A DNA stretch of 64,000 bases from Tetradesmus obliquus (lineage: Eukaryota; Chlorophyta; Chlorophyceae; Sphaeropleales; Scenedesmaceae): assembly GCA_030272155.1 (NCBI GenBank), contig CP126193.1, positions 4,402,001-4,466,000 of the forward strand. The letters run 5' to 3'. This document shows, one piece after another, positions 12,161-24,233 of the stretch. The notes under the pieces were generated by a model. It searched no databases. It saw nothing but the letters and a program-made list of their open reading frames with translations, and was not told where the DNA came from. The position numbers and the translations under genes were made by a program. Position 1 is the first letter of the stretch. Every line of letters starts with the position of its first letter.

Positions 12161-14018
12161 ATGGCTGACCACCAAGCCCCAGACGTTTGTGCTGGATGTG
12201 GGGAGCAGCATACGTACGACCTGGAGGATATGCCATGGGGGAGCAGCAAGTATGTCTGCACCGTCTGTGGCCACGTGATTGACGAGGTGGTGCTGGTCAG
12301 CTATGGCGATTACAATGAAAACGGAAGGGAAGAGCAGTATGGGACGCACGTTGCTGCCGATGACGACGGCACACGTGCAGGTGAGTGTGCAGTAGTGTTC
12401 GCCAGCAGCAGCGGCAGCAGCAGCAGCAGCACTGCATCCGCAGCTGCGCAGGATGCATCAACAATAAGATGCAATAGTGCCCAGCCCCGGTGGTGGCCTG
12501 ACTTCACCTGTATCTGTAGGCGTCACTGTTTAGCTACCCTACGCTGTTGCCTGCTCGCAGCTGGCATGCTGAGCCACCAAGATGGCACTGCAAGGGGCAT
12601 GCAGGGCGCAAGCAGTATACCCAGCACTGCACGCATCCTCTCATCAAACTTGGAGCGCCTGCAAGCCGGACTGTCCTTCCTAGAGCTGCCCTTGCATGTG
12701 GCGAAAGCAGCCAAGCAGCTACTGCCGCTGGTAGTAGAGGCCAATGCCAGAGCTGAGCCAAGGCGCAACACCACAGCAGCCACCGTAGCAGCAACGATCT
12801 ACATGGCCGCACGTGAACTCAAACACGCGCTGCCGCTGGGCCGTGCTGGTGCTGCTTTGTCAGTGTATGGCATATACGTCGGCAAGGAGTACAGGTTAGC
12901 TGCTCGTAGTGCGGCAGCCATAGCACCTGCGAATCCTGCCTGGAAGAGCAGACAAACCTGGCTCCGCTTGACATGCCAGCTGTGCTGACAGTGCGCCATT
13001 GTGCGTGGCTGGCAAGCAAACACATACAGCAGCTTCAAGTTTAGACTGTGGCCAAAAGTGTGTTGCTCAGCGGCTTGTATCACAGCTGATGTAACAGCTG
13101 CCGCCCCGCTGTGCTGCCTTCTGCCGCTGCCCGTGCTGGCAGGCGGCTGATGGTGCTGATGCAGCGCGAGTATGTGCCACCAGCACTGGAGACGCTGGTG
13201 GTGGCAGCAGCAGCAGTGGTGCTGCCTCAGTATGAGCCAGGCATGAGCGGCAGCCTACGCTCGCAGCCTGTGGTGCGCAAGGCCTTGGAGGTTGCGGGCC
13301 TGCTGGGGCACGCTGAGGCAGCAGATGGCTACAGCCCGGCTGTGGCTGCAGGTGGGTGTTGTTGGCAGAGAGATTACAGCCAGTTGCATGCAAAGCAGGC
13401 TGTGGATACATCCTCCTAAGTTAGCATGAACACGCCGTTGCAGAGACGTTGTTGTGGAAGGAGGGTGAGGCATGTGCTCGAAGGGGTTTGCAGGCTGGCA
13501 AGGCACTCCATGCCCCTCCGGGATGCATTAGCTGCAAATATATTGTTTGTGTACTGGCTGTTTAATGTTGGCATAGCACCACTGCAGTCGCTAGCAGTAG
13601 AATGCGCCGCATCCGCATCCGCAGCCATGCGCATGCGATGCCTGTTGAGCGCTGCGTTGCTTGCTTGCTTGCTTGCCGCCGCTGCGCAGCCGCCATCCTG
13701 TGCATGTGCCTCTCCGAGCAGTACAAGGACGCCAAGCCCTCCATGTATGCGTACCAGGTGGCAGCGCTGCTGCAGCACGACCGCAACGCAGTGCAGCAGC
13801 ACATCCGCCGCTACGATGCTCTGCTGGCTGGCATGCTGGAGCTGCTGCCTTTCTCAACTGGCGGGGGTGGCGGTGGCGCTGGGGTGGAGGGTGTGCGGCA
13901 CGCTGGCGTGCTGCTGAAGCTGCATGAGCTTGCACGCAAAGCTGAGAAATCGCAGCAAGGGCAAGGGCAGATACCACAACTACAGGGATCAGGGCAGGCT
14001 GGTCAGCAGGGCCAGTAA
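12161..14018 (+). CDS. TFIIB-family transcription factor (zinc ribbon plus two cyclin folds)
   Basis: Four exons: 12161-12380, 12561-12894, 13143-13351, 13690-14018; phases fit and give 363 residues. The N-terminus has a TFIIB-type zinc ribbon: CAGC, then about 20 residues, then CTVCGHVIDEVVLV. A first cyclin-like repeat follows (LERLQAGLSFLELPLHVAKA ... TVAATIYMAARELKHALPLG) and a second (REYVPPALETLVVAAAAVVL ... LSEQYKDAKPSMYAYQVAAL). The tail is Gly- and Gln-rich. Proteins of this type bind TBP at promoters and recruit RNA polymerase II (TFIIB) or III (BRF). The length is near TFIIB; BRF1 is usually longer, and no BRF homology block was seen. It diverges enough that a plant-type TFIIB-related protein is equally possible. 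The ATG at 12161 is chosen because it directly precedes the zinc ribbon. The gene is divergent from ALB3. Confidence 0.8.
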
Positions 14019-14237
14019 CAGGCGGTGGTGCTGGAGGTTCTGTTGTGGTGTTTTGTTTGCTGTGGCGGCAGCGCGGCAGTGCTGGAGGTTCTGTTGTGGT
14101 GAGTAAATTCCATGTCTTCAACTGCACTGGGATTTGTGCAGCAGATGCTGCAACATTGCATCTGATGCGGTGTATCACAGCATGTTTCTTTACGTTTGCT
14201 TGAAATGTCACAATCAGCAGGCGCGTTGGATAGCCAG

Positions 14238-14322
14238 CTGTGAGTCTTCAGCCTGATGCCGGGCCCGCACCACAATGAGTGGCTGCAATGCACCGAGCTG
14301 TCATCAGGCTGAAGACTCACAG
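14238..14322. repeat. Perfect 21-bp inverted repeat (hairpin) with 43-nt loop
   Basis: 14238-14258 (CTGTGAGTCTTCAGCCTGAT plus G) is the exact reverse complement of 14302-14322. One more pair extends the stem outward, and after a mismatch two further pairs form. It lies about 220 bases past the TFIIB-like stop and before a TGTAA at 14883, so it may sit in that gene's 3' UTR. The size resembles a small-RNA precursor. Confidence 0.85.
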
Positions 14323-14882
14323 CAGGGGCCATGGCAAGCTTGCCAGGCAATGCCTTCGACTGGGCCAGACTTCTTCGTGTGCACGTCGCCTGGGGCTCAA
14401 CAGTGCTGGGGATGAAGGCCAGCTTGGTTATTCCCCTAAACCCTTTTGATGAAATCCAGCTTGGTTATTCAGGGTTTGAGTGTGCTGTTTTGGCTTTTAT
14501 TTCGCTCCCAACATCTTTTGCACGTCTCCTTCTTGTGGCTGTGGGACACTGTGATCGCACGTGCGCTCAAGCTGCATGGTGGCGTTGCGCTTTGTTCTAG
14601 CCAAGTGTCAGCCAAGCACGGCAGCCCGTCAGGGATGTTGCATACCTTGTCATGTACTGCGATCTAAGTGGTTACATGTCTTTATGCGTGAACTCGGTGG
14701 CTGCTGACGGGCAAAGATGGGCTGGCAATCTCGCGCAGCAAGTGGTGAACGATGGTCCAGCGGGTCCAAGGTCTGCTGCACGTAATCACGCACATGCTAC
14801 TAATATAAAGTTTACATATGAGTCGGATGCTTACAATAAAGCACAACGCCTTCGCTGCTGACCAAGCGCGCTTGTGTTATGA

Positions 14883-14887
14883 TGTAA
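14883..14887 (+). terminator. Possible TGTAA polyadenylation signal of the TFIIB-like gene
   Basis: TGTAA about 865 bases downstream of the stop at 14018; no earlier plus-strand TGTAA was noticed after the stop. Confidence 0.3.
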
Positions 14888-15782
14888 ACAATATGGCGCC
14901 AGAGGGTACCCGCCTGCTGGCATGGTTGCCGATGCATTGGAGGGTTCCCTTTATTTTGTTCTGACATTATGCTACTTGAATTCATTTTGCAATATTTGCT
15001 TGCTACAACAAGACCCGTGAAGTACACCGCAGTAGAAGCCGTGCAAGAGCGTGTTGGCGTAGCGGTGTGTACCTGTACGAATTTGAAACCTTCCACCAAC
15101 TGTCGAAAGCCCACTTTACTACCGCGTACCAGCACTGCGCACAGTTTCAGCACTTGCCACAGGACCCTTGCTATTCCCGTCAGCAAAGTTGTAGAGTCGC
15201 AGCTGACCTAGATTCGCCAGGCCAGATAGCATTGAAGATTTATTCTTGTCATGTCGCAATTCTAGCTGGCTCCAGCACGGTACTTTGACTGGCAGGTGGG
15301 TACTGGACAGTCACACTGCTGCAGTACATGCATGCACTACAGCAGACTGACTACAGGCAGCAGAGGATGCAGGTTCAGCTGCAAGGAGCTATTCTGATGT
15401 CCGGAAACACGTGTCTGCTGCAGGGTGAAACATTGACATGATGGGCATGCATCCGGGCGGCACCCAGGTGCGTACAGCAGCAGCTGCATCTGTGCGGTTT
15501 TCAGGCAGCCATGGCTGCCTATGCAGCCACCAGCAGTCAAGGCGCTAAGAGGAATGTTATGATGTTCATGTTGATTGTAGGTTGAGCCAGACATGCCGCA
15601 CGATGCAGCAAGCCCACTGCTGACCGCATGGGGCAGTCGAGAGCATACCAGGTGAGACTGATTGTTGACCACGATGCAGGTGCTGGTCAGCTGAATGTCT
15701 ACTGCTGCAAGCCTCACTGCAGTCTCTGTTTTCAATAGGCGGCCGTGAATAGCAATATTAGCATAATCAGAGCCAACCACCC

Positions 15783-18371
15783 GTGTCGACCATCCGCTGC
15801 CCTGACCCACATGCCATGCTTCGATGCTGTACTGTGCCGCTCAGCTGTCCATTGATGCTGGCGCCAGATGACATGGCACGCCTGCTGGGCAGCTCAAATG
15901 CGGCAGCAGCAACACAGCTTGGCGAGTACCTGCAGGCCGAGGCAAGTGCAGCTGCGCTGCACACAGCGCAGCTGCTGCAAGAGCAACAGCCAGTCAACCA
16001 GGTAGCAGCACAGCAGCAACATCAGCAGCAGCAGCATTACCAGATGCTCATGCAGCAGCAACTACAGCAGCAGCTGGATGACGCAGCCCTGGATTGCCAG
16101 CAGGACATTGACCGCCTGAACTGGAAGATACAACAACAACAACAGCAGCAGCAGCAGCAGCAGCAGCCAGCCAGCAGCCAACACCAGCAGCTTGAACAGC
16201 TGGCACAGCAGCCACCAGCAGGTCACCTACAGCAGCAGCAGCAGCAGCAGCCATCGCGGCAGCAGCAACTACAGCAGCAGTATGCTGAGTCTAGTCCCGG
16301 CAGCCCTGCAGTGCCAGCGCTGAACTTGTCACGTGTCAAGATGGGCAGCAGCTCGCCAGTCAGGAACCTGCCTGAGGGCGAGGCAGTGAGCGAGGAAGTG
16401 GCCACCAAGGACGCTGAGCTGTGCTTTGAGAGGGGCAGCATCCGGCAGCACCAGCTGCACCCTGCTGCACCACTGCAGGACAGCCGCTGCTACATCTACA
16501 GGGCAGTTGGCAGGAGGGTGAGCACAGGCCTGGCGGCCATTGAGCATCCCGACACACGCAGTTGTTTGCTGCTTATACACAAATCAGTGAATGAGGATGA
16601 GTTGATTTGACAAAAGCAGCTGCAACCCATATCAGAGTCCGCCTTTGGGAGCGCTGGCAGCTGCAGCCACCTGTTCTGCCGGTCCATCGACGTATCTGAT
16701 CAAGCTTGTGCTTCCTCTCTCTGCTGCTGCTGTTGCTCCCGCAGGAGCTGTCCAGCCTGCACGACCTGCTGAGCCGGCTGCCGCAGCGCGAGTGCAGCGA
16801 GGTGCTGGCGCTGTGGGACGCGCTCATGGTGGCGCGCCACGATTGCGAGGTCATGGCGGCGCGCGGCGTGCGCGTGAGCCGCGACATCAGCAGGGACTGG
16901 CAGGAGACGGTGTCCGACCTGATTGACAGGGTGGTGGCGCAGGACAATGAGCTGGGGCAGCTGCGGCAGCAGGTGCGTGGTTGTGTGCATCGTAGGCAGG
17001 CGATGCAGACAGCGTGGACGCTTCTGCTGAGTTGAATGCGATTACTGAGCTGTTCAGCGAAACAGCTGCCCTGCGAACCAGGGAAACTTCAAACTGCTAG
17101 CTGCTAGCTGCTAGCACCAGCGCAGTAGAGGGTGGAATGCATGCCGCTGAAGCAAACTGTGTCGTGCGTTGTTCCTGCAGCTGAAGGCCACGCAGGCAGC
17201 CGCCGCAGCCGCTGCAGCCAGCAGCCCTGCAGCCGGCAGTGCGGCAGGCATGGAGGAGCTGCACGCGCAGGTGGTGCGCCTGAAGCGCCAGCGCGACAAG
17301 CTCACGCGCGACCAGCAGGAGCTCAGCAGGGCGCTGGGCGAGGCGCAGGAGGCGGCAGCACTGGCACGACAGGAGGCGGCAGCAGCAAAGGTGCGCTGCG
17401 GCAGTGTGCGGCTGGCTGCTTGTGCTGGCTGCATGCCAGTGATGTGTCTGTGCTTGGCTTTTGTAAAGTGTAGACGTGTCGTTCAAGTCATGTTACGTGG
17501 CAGGTGTCCTGGACTAGTGCAAAGCTAGTCGCACCGATTGTCATTCAAATCAATGCTTGCTGTCAAATCAATGCTTGCTCTGCAGGACCAGTATGCGGCG
17601 CTGGGTGCCAATGCAAAGGCGCTGAAGGATCAGCACGCCAGCTTGCTGCGCCAGCACATTGAGCTGGTGGCATACGCGGAGAGCCTGGAGGCAGCAGCCA
17701 CGCCAGAGGCGCTGACGCCGTTTGCAGTGGCAGGCCTGGCAGCAGAGGCTGACCAGGACAAGCCTGACCAGGCCTGCAAGAGCCCTGGAGGCAGCTTCAT
17801 TGTAGTGGCTGCAAACAGCCGTCTGGGCAGCAGCGGCCGCAGGTCACCCTTTGCCGGGGCGCTGTCCTCTGGCTGCATGGATCAGCTGCTGCAGGATGGC
17901 GCTGTGCTGGCAGTGGCAGGAGATGCGACAGCAGAGGTGTCGCTGACGCCTGCTGCCAGCAGGCTGGGTCTCGCTGCTGTGCTGCCTAGCCGTGGCAGCA
18001 GCCCGATTGGAGGCCTGCCTGCAAAGGCAGCAGCAGCGGCAGCTAGTGAGGCGGCAGCAGCAGGAGGCGCTGCCAGCAGCAGGCCGCGCAGCAGCGACGA
18101 CACGCCTGACCGCGCAGACAACAGGATGGTCAGCGGCTCGCTGGCAGCATTGAGCAAGGAGGTGGAGCGGTACGACCAGCAGACACAGGCAGTGCACACG
18201 CTGCAGCTGAATGTGCTGGGCGCTGTGGCCAAGGCGCCTTCGCGGCTGATGCTGCAGCGGCCTGGCGTGCTTGCTGTTGCTGGGTGGGGCGAGGGGCGGC
18301 GGCCAGACCTGCGCGGCACGCTGGAGGCTGCACAGTTGCAGCTGGAGCTGCTGAATGGGCTGGCGCTGTGA
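15783..18371 (+). CDS. Gln-rich coiled-coil protein of unknown function
   Basis: Four exons: 15783-16517, 16745-16972, 17181-17390, 17586-18371. All junctions are phase 0 and together give 652 residues, or 628 from the in-frame ATG at 15855. Residues of about 70-170 are Gln-rich, with several poly-Gln runs from CAG/CAA codons. Exon 2 encodes a compact helical piece (SLHDLLSRLPQRECSEVLAL ... DISRDWQETVSDLIDRVVAQ). Exon 3 is a likely coiled coil (MEELHAQVVRLKRQRDKLTR ... SRALGEAQEAAALARQEAAA), and exon 4 continues it before a Ser/Ala/Pro-rich stretch. The C-terminus (LAALSKEVERYDQQTQAVHT ... GTLEAAQLQLELLNGLAL) is helical again. I do not recognise the family. A structural or cytoskeletal role is only a guess from the coiled coils. 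More exons may lie upstream. Confidence 0.65.
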
Positions 18372-21300
18372 TGCATCTGTGTGGTCTGGCACCTGCTGTA
18401 GCTTGAGCAGGCCGCCTGAGCTTGTGAATGTGGCTGCTTTGTACGGCAAGTAGGGAGATACGTTTGTGATGGTGCTGTAGTGAACGAGCTTGCATGCGCT
18501 TGCAGTGCAGGCACTGTTGGTTTGTGCAGGGCTGTTCCATGTGTGTTTGGTCTTATCTGTCCACAGCGCGGTATGCAGTCGCACGCGTTTCCTGAATGCT
18601 AAAAGAGTGCTGGCGGTGCATGCTTCAGCTGTGTGCACGGTTGCCTAGCGCCAGACAGTGCATTGCAGATGGGCTGTGCAGGAGGGGCCTGTGTGATGGC
18701 TCTGGCCGACACCGTGTTTCAAAAGAAATGACGTCAGGCATGGCAGAAACAATGTAGATGAACAATATCTGATAGGATTAGAGTGCTGGGCAACACACCC
18801 GGTGCCTTGGCATGTCAGGGGGAGGCCACGGCACAGCAGATGATGTGGCGGGTGTACACGGGCCTGCATTGGCAGGGTGTGTGTGGTTCTAAGGTCGTGG
18901 TGTAGGGTTGCTTGCGGATGCTGGGGATCTGGACATATCCTGTGGGCATGACAGCGAGAGCTGCTTGATTCACATGTTGCAGAACTTAGGATGTTCAAGA
19001 TAATGGAGCGGGCCCCGTAATAGCAAGTTGCTATTACCAGCAAGGTTGCAGGCATGCCTTCATGCTCATCCTGGTCACAGCTTTCCGCAAGCGCGTTGGC
19101 ATGTTGGGGATGTACATCCCTTGCTCTCAGGCAGGATGCGTGCACAATAGAGCGTGTTGTGCTGTGGCTGTAGCTTTGCTGCAGCTGTGGTGCAGCAGCA
19201 GCCAGTGTGGCACAGTTGGAGGGAGCCGCTGCTGTTGGCAAATTGGCTTTTTACGTTGCCTAAGCCTGTTACTTCATGCCGACCAAATGGCAACCACAGG
19301 ATCCTGTTGTGAACGTGGCTTCTTTGCATACTGTTACAGCTATGTGTGCTCCTCAGTAGCATTGCAGCACTGCCAGTACACATGTTGTCAGCGCTCAGTG
19401 CAGCGTCTGAATGGTGCTCCTGAGTGTGTTCAGGCTGTGTGGCCATGCTGAACCCCGTTGGCTTGCAGCAAAGCGCCGGCTGTGGCAGTGGATTGACAGC
19501 TCCTGCAGCTCTTGGCTGCTTGTCATCCACACATGCGCAGCTCCAGATGCTTGCAGAACGCATGCTACTGTTGCTGGGCTGTGCTATTAGCGCCTAGGCT
19601 AGGCTCATCTGCGTGGTGATTTATCCCTGGTGTGAGCTGTGGGGTGCGGGGAGACTGGGGCATGTGCTTAGGCACCCACAGGCAGTCGTTGCAAATGCGA
19701 TCCACATATACACTTGCTATTGTGTTTTTGTGGTGCTCTGCTCCGGTAGGGACTGTGGGGCCCCAGTAGAAGTGCACTTAGAGAACATGGATGTCTGTCT
19801 GTCTGATGCTCATGGTGATCATTCCTGTTCATGCACTGTGTGGGGGTGGGACCTTGGTTCGAGCCTTGGAGCCCGTCTAGTGCCTGATGGTGCTGGCTTG
19901 AGGCAGACTTTGCAGGCTGTTGCCCATTACCTTGTGTAGTGGGGAACATTGCACAGCCTTATGATTGCACCCTGGATTCCAGGATTCCAGGGTGTCGTTA
20001 CAACCGTGGTGTGGCGGGTGTTTGTCAAGATACTACGTCAAGTAGATGCATGCGGTTTACACTGTTATCTACGCACACTGAGCACTGCTGCCGGCGCCTA
20101 GCTCAGTGGACGCTGTGTTTGCTGTGAGAGGTTTATGTTCAGCTGCCAGCTGCAGCACCAGACTGGTTCGAGTCTTGCAAATGGTTGGCCTCAACTGGGC
20201 TGGCTAATGCTGGGCTCTTTGAACCCTGATGCCGTCAGGGAATCCTCCTACTAGTCGTGACTCACCCGCATCACTTTACCCTGCACCTGGGCGGCTCTTG
20301 AGCTGTATGCACCCAGCTGCTGCTTGGTGGTTTCACGAGCACGTTGCTGCACCCTACCGACGCCAGGCTGTGTTTATCCCACAGGATAATCGATTATTTG
20401 GTGAATATCTCAAGGATAAACTGAATATCCCTCATGGCATGGCGGATATCCGGCAATATGTGTTTATCCTGTAATTGCGCTGGATAATCATCTGGATATC
20501 CTGACAGCATGGAGATTATCCACAGCGTAGTACAGGATCTCATACAGGGCATTGTGCAACGCTGCTGTTGGAGTTGGGTTGGCAGGAACTTCTGAGCAGG
20601 GTCCCTGGCAGTAATTGCTGCCATGCCAAGGCTGGCAGCAGGCCTGCCGCACAGGTTCTGACCGGGTAGTACGTACAAACATATCCAGGACTCTTCTAAT
20701 TGCTTTGGAAACGTCTTATTGCCCAGATTCTTAAACACCTATGAGCAATTGTCTTTCCCACCTATCATTGGCAAGCATTGCGGAGCTTTTAAGTGCAGCA
20801 GTGGTGTGTGAGTGGTGCCTGTATCATTCCTTTTCCAAGCAGAGCACAAAAGACGCCATGTCTCATATACTCGCAGTAAGCGAGCAGTGCACATAGGATC
20901 ACGGGAATACGCTTGGGGGGCACTTGCTTGTCACTGTGTTACAGCACAAAATGCCACCGACAGCTATTCGCAGCTTCATCTCACAGCATGCTCTGAAACC
21001 GAAGATAGTACATACAATGTTTAATACGTTCAGCTTACCGATATCATAGCCTGGCTAGATGCGTGCAATATGGACACGCGAGCGCAGCAGCTGTTCGGCC
21101 GTTACCCTGCTTGATCCTGACCGTGCGCTGCCGGTCATAGTGCGTCTGATGACGCGTTCCTTGTATGAGCGAAGCATAGGTCTAGATCAGGGCTAGCCAT
21201 GCAGTGTGGGGGTTGCAGGAGCTGCCAACAGTTGAGGTCGCTGGCAGCGACTTGCTGCTGCTCGGCACAAGAGCCAATGCATTGAACTGCGCAGGTTTCC

Positions 21301-21994
21301 CACGGCTCCTTCCACGGCTGCACTCCTTTACCACAGAACTGAACATTTTGTGCGTTAATAGAGTCAACGTGTGCCACTAGGCAGCACAACACCTTGTTGG
21401 TGGGAATGGCCATCTGTTACATGGCATCGATTGTGTGCCTGCCCTGGTAACCGATGCCGCCACTGTGCCAACATGTTGTGCCAACTGTACAGTGCATTGC
21501 ACCTCGTGAAAGCTGGGCGGTTACTGCTGGTTCTCCACCATCCAGTCAATTTGACAGTCTTCTGCCTGCGAGGGCTCCATGCTGCTGGCAACAATGCGCG
21601 TCAACACATCATAGTAAACACCAGGCTGCCGCAGCCAGCGGGTGGCTGAACAGCAGAACCCCAAGCATCATTGTTTAGGTTTGTCGGTGCACGTGTAGTG
21701 TACACGCACCATGGTTGCAAGCAATCGTTGCGATCTGTGCTGTGCTGAACATGCGTGCACGCATGCACAGTAGCGGCAGCCGCTGCATGCTACTGCAGCC
21801 ACTGCAGCGCAGGTAACAGCTGCCACAGAGCAATGGCATAGCCCTATACGACATATCGACCTTCCAAAATGTGCCAGCACAGAAGCATACAGCTGGCATC
21901 TGCAAGACAATCACGACGCCGCAATGACGCTCAACATCAACCCAGTTGCATCAGCCAGCCACACACAGCATGCAAATGCACATGCCGAAAACGC
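18372..21994. other. 3.6-kb convergent region with no supported gene
   Basis: It lies between the 3' ends of the coiled-coil gene (+) and ABCI12 (-). It holds two Pol III B-box-like motifs at 19855-19866 and 20165-20175 with an A-box-like TAGCTCAGTGG at 20099-20109. There is also an AT-rich cluster of GGATA/TATCC motifs at 20378-20525. A TTACA at 20939-20943 could be the ABCI12 poly(A) signal on the minus strand. Open frames are short and unconvincing. Confidence 0.4.
20378..20525. repeat. AT-rich cluster of GGATA/TATCC motifs bounded by inverted GGATAATC/GATTATCC
   Basis: Within about 150 bases there are nine or more GGATA or TATCC words on the two strands. The left edge reads CACAGGATAATC and the right edge GATTATCCACAG, a near-perfect inverted pair of about 12 bases. 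It could be a small non-autonomous DNA transposon (MITE) or a cluster of GATA/MYB-type sites. No target-site duplication was confirmed. Confidence 0.4.
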
Positions 21995-23933
21995 TCATCG
22001 CACATACGCCACTGCCGCGCACAGCGCCACCAGCAGCGCCAGCGCGCCCACATTGCCCAGGAGCGTCGTCTCATTACTGCGCATCAAGTACAGGTGATGC
22101 TGCTGCGGCCCTAGGAACCCTCTCACCACCATGGCCTGACTAATCTTCTCACTGCGCGCAAACAAGTTGCCAAACAGCCGCACCACAAGCCGCCCCAGAA
22201 TCTCCAAGCTGCCGCGGCCGCCTTGCGCCCGCCAGTCCACGCCGCGCGCTGCGAGGCCCAGGCACAAGTTGCGCACCTCCTCGAAAACCAGCGACATGAA
22301 GCGCAGGGATAGCAGCAGCGTGAATGCAATGCGCTGCGTGGGCACGCCCAGCGGCCGCAGCGGCGCCAGCCATCGGCCCAGCGCCAGCGCCATTTCCTCG
22401 CCGGGTGTGGTGACGAGGCAGAGGCTGGCGGACTGCAGCGCGCAGAAGGTGAGCGCGGCTGCGGTGATGGCTAGGTTCACAGACCTGCACATGCAGCAGG
22501 GGAGGCAGGCAACAGGGAGGCAGGCAGGCAGGGAGAGAGTGGATCACTGTGTGCAAGATGCTTCAGCTGCACAGTAGTAATAGTGCACTGGCAGCCGCAC
22601 ACAAGAGCCACGCAGTACTTCCCCACCTGCTGACGCAGGTATGACGCTCACCTGCGCGTGACAGTGACGAAGCCGCCCAGGTCCAGCAGCACATATGAAT
22701 AAGGCGTGTCAGGTGCCAGCCGCATGTTCAGGCCCTCCATCGAGCCAGGCAGCGAGTGCTGCTGCAGCAGCGGCGGCACGCTGTCTGAGCCGATTGCCGT
22801 GAACAGCAGGATGAGGCCGCAGATGAAGCCGAGGCGCTGCAGCTGGCTGACCCACAGCCGGCGCGGCAGGCATAGGATGCTGAGGCCAGCCACTGCTGCT
22901 GCGATGCCCACTCGCAGCGCTGGCGTGGCGCGCGCGATGATGATGTACAGCACCAGCAGCCACAGCTGCAGGGGCGAGAGCAGGGGCAGCAAGAGCAGGC
23001 AGCTAGCGTTGTGGGCGGGTGCGGGAATGTGGTGATTATGCTGGTGCTGGTTGTGGTCCATGCTTGCACTTAAGGCATCGGCCCATGCATGCCAGCAGGT
23101 GTGGCAAGCACGCAAGCAAGCAGCAAGCCAGCATACCATTGGGTGACCGCGTTTGGGGTTCAATAATTGTTGGTGGCAAAGCAGTCCAGCGGTTGCAGGG
23201 TCGTCCTGTTCAAAGCGCATGCAAGAGGCTGTTAACAGGAACACGGTACAGTGCGCAGAATGTGGAGCGTACCTGCTTTATCTGTGCATCCACCTTGTGC
23301 AACGGGGTGATGGGGTGCGGGACAAAAGAGCTGCAACAAACATGTGGCAGCAGCAGCCTCAGTGGGATATGAACTACAACAGGCGTTGCGCGCAGCTGCA
23401 GCAGCAGCAGCATGCCTGTCCTGCAGCCATAGCAGAATTGCACCGTCAAGGTGCAATACTGTGCACGCCCCTGCTGTTACTGATGGTGCCTGTGTGTGTT
23501 TACACGACTGACTCACCTGTAGGGGACGTTTGACACATTGAGAATGCCATTGAGTACTCGCTGCTGCAGTGGGAGCTTCTCAGATTCCTTCCCTGCTTTG
23601 CCTGCTGGATGGGCACAAACCACATGTCAAACCAGACAGGTTCCACACAGTTTCGTGCAGAGCTCTTGAATAGCATACAACTGTGTCTGCTGGCAGTTCA
23701 CCTGCTCGCGCTGCTGCTGCCGCTGGTGGTGGTGCTGCTGCCCCGCCTCCTCCATCAGCAGCAGCTGCTGCTGCTGCTCTGCAGAGGCAGCGATGCCGGG
23801 GTCTGCTGCTGTGTCCTGCTACTCGAAGCAAATATTGATTCGGTCTAGTACGTAGTTGTGACAGCCACGGGTTGCCAGCATGCTGCATGGATCTACGGGC
23901 AGGGTTGAGCGGGCGCCTGCAGTATGTTCTCAA
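21995..23933 (-). CDS. ABCI12: Chloroplast EcfT/CbiQ-like transporter protein ABCI12
   Basis: This is the plant and algal plastid relative of the transmembrane T component of bacterial energy-coupling-factor transporters. Its substrate in plastids is not established. Five exons: 23702-23933, 23517-23601, 23273-23330, 22652-22965, 21995-22484; phases agree and give 392 residues, about the length of the Arabidopsis protein. A basic, Ala-rich transit region of about 75 residues precedes the domain, which starts near PLHKVDAQIKQLWLLVLYII. Further landmarks are the TM-rich ARATPALRVGIAAAVAGLSI, FICGLILLFTAIGSDSVPP, YSYVLLDLGGFVTVTRRS, ALQSASLCLVTTPGEEMALA and LLLSLRFMSLVFEEVRNLCL. The two cytosolic coupling motifs typical of EcfT are present as A-A-R-G and V-V-R-G (in SQAMVVRGF). 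In bacteria these contact the ATPase pair; the matching plastid ATPases are not in this window. Confidence 0.95.
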
Positions 23934-24233
23934 GGGTTTTCATACACATTGCCTTGGGGGGGAAAGGATGTGCGTTGCACCAAATCTTCACTCGACGTCA
24001 ACAATATTGCTGAAACCATTGGATCAGCGTGGTGACCAGGCAGTACTAACATGACATCGCATGCTGTACAAGTGTCGCCAAAAGCGCCGCTCAGCGGGTG
24101 CCGGATTGTTCGTTCAACTCATCGACGAAAGCAAAGAGTCACACAGTATTTGGTGTAAGTTTTTTGGAACGGCGGTGGATGACAGCTGCAAAGTCAACCA
24201 AAAGACAGCAATCTGCAGCTCAAGGTTGGCAGC
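23934..24233. promoter_or_regulatory. 300-bp divergent promoter interval, ABCI12 (-) / LRRC46-like (+)
   Basis: The start codons of the two genes face away from each other across exactly this interval, so both promoters must lie in it or in the 5' exons. No known motif was recognised. Confidence 0.5.

Larger units (their letters stand above)
14019..15782. other. Intergenic region: 3' UTR, hairpin, upstream of the coiled-coil gene
   Basis: It contains the hairpin at 14238-14322 and a TGTAA at 14883. A short duplicated phrase (CCAGCTTGGTTATTC) occurs at about 14420 and 14456. Open frames on both strands are short and look like chance. Upstream exons of the coiled-coil gene could lie near its right end, but none could be supported. 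Confidence 0.4.

Noticed and set aside
13591-14211. 206-residue minus-strand open frame
   Set aside because: Antisense shadow of the last exon of the TFIIB-like gene.
17844-18638. 264-residue minus-strand open frame
   Set aside because: Antisense to the last exon of the coiled-coil gene; CAG-rich coding sequence commonly leaves the opposite strand open.
20092-20190. tRNA gene with TAGCTCAGTGG and GGTTCGAGTCT
   Set aside because: A-box to B-box distance is 66 bases, the acceptor arms do not pair and the T stem has mismatches. Kept only as a SINE-like finding.
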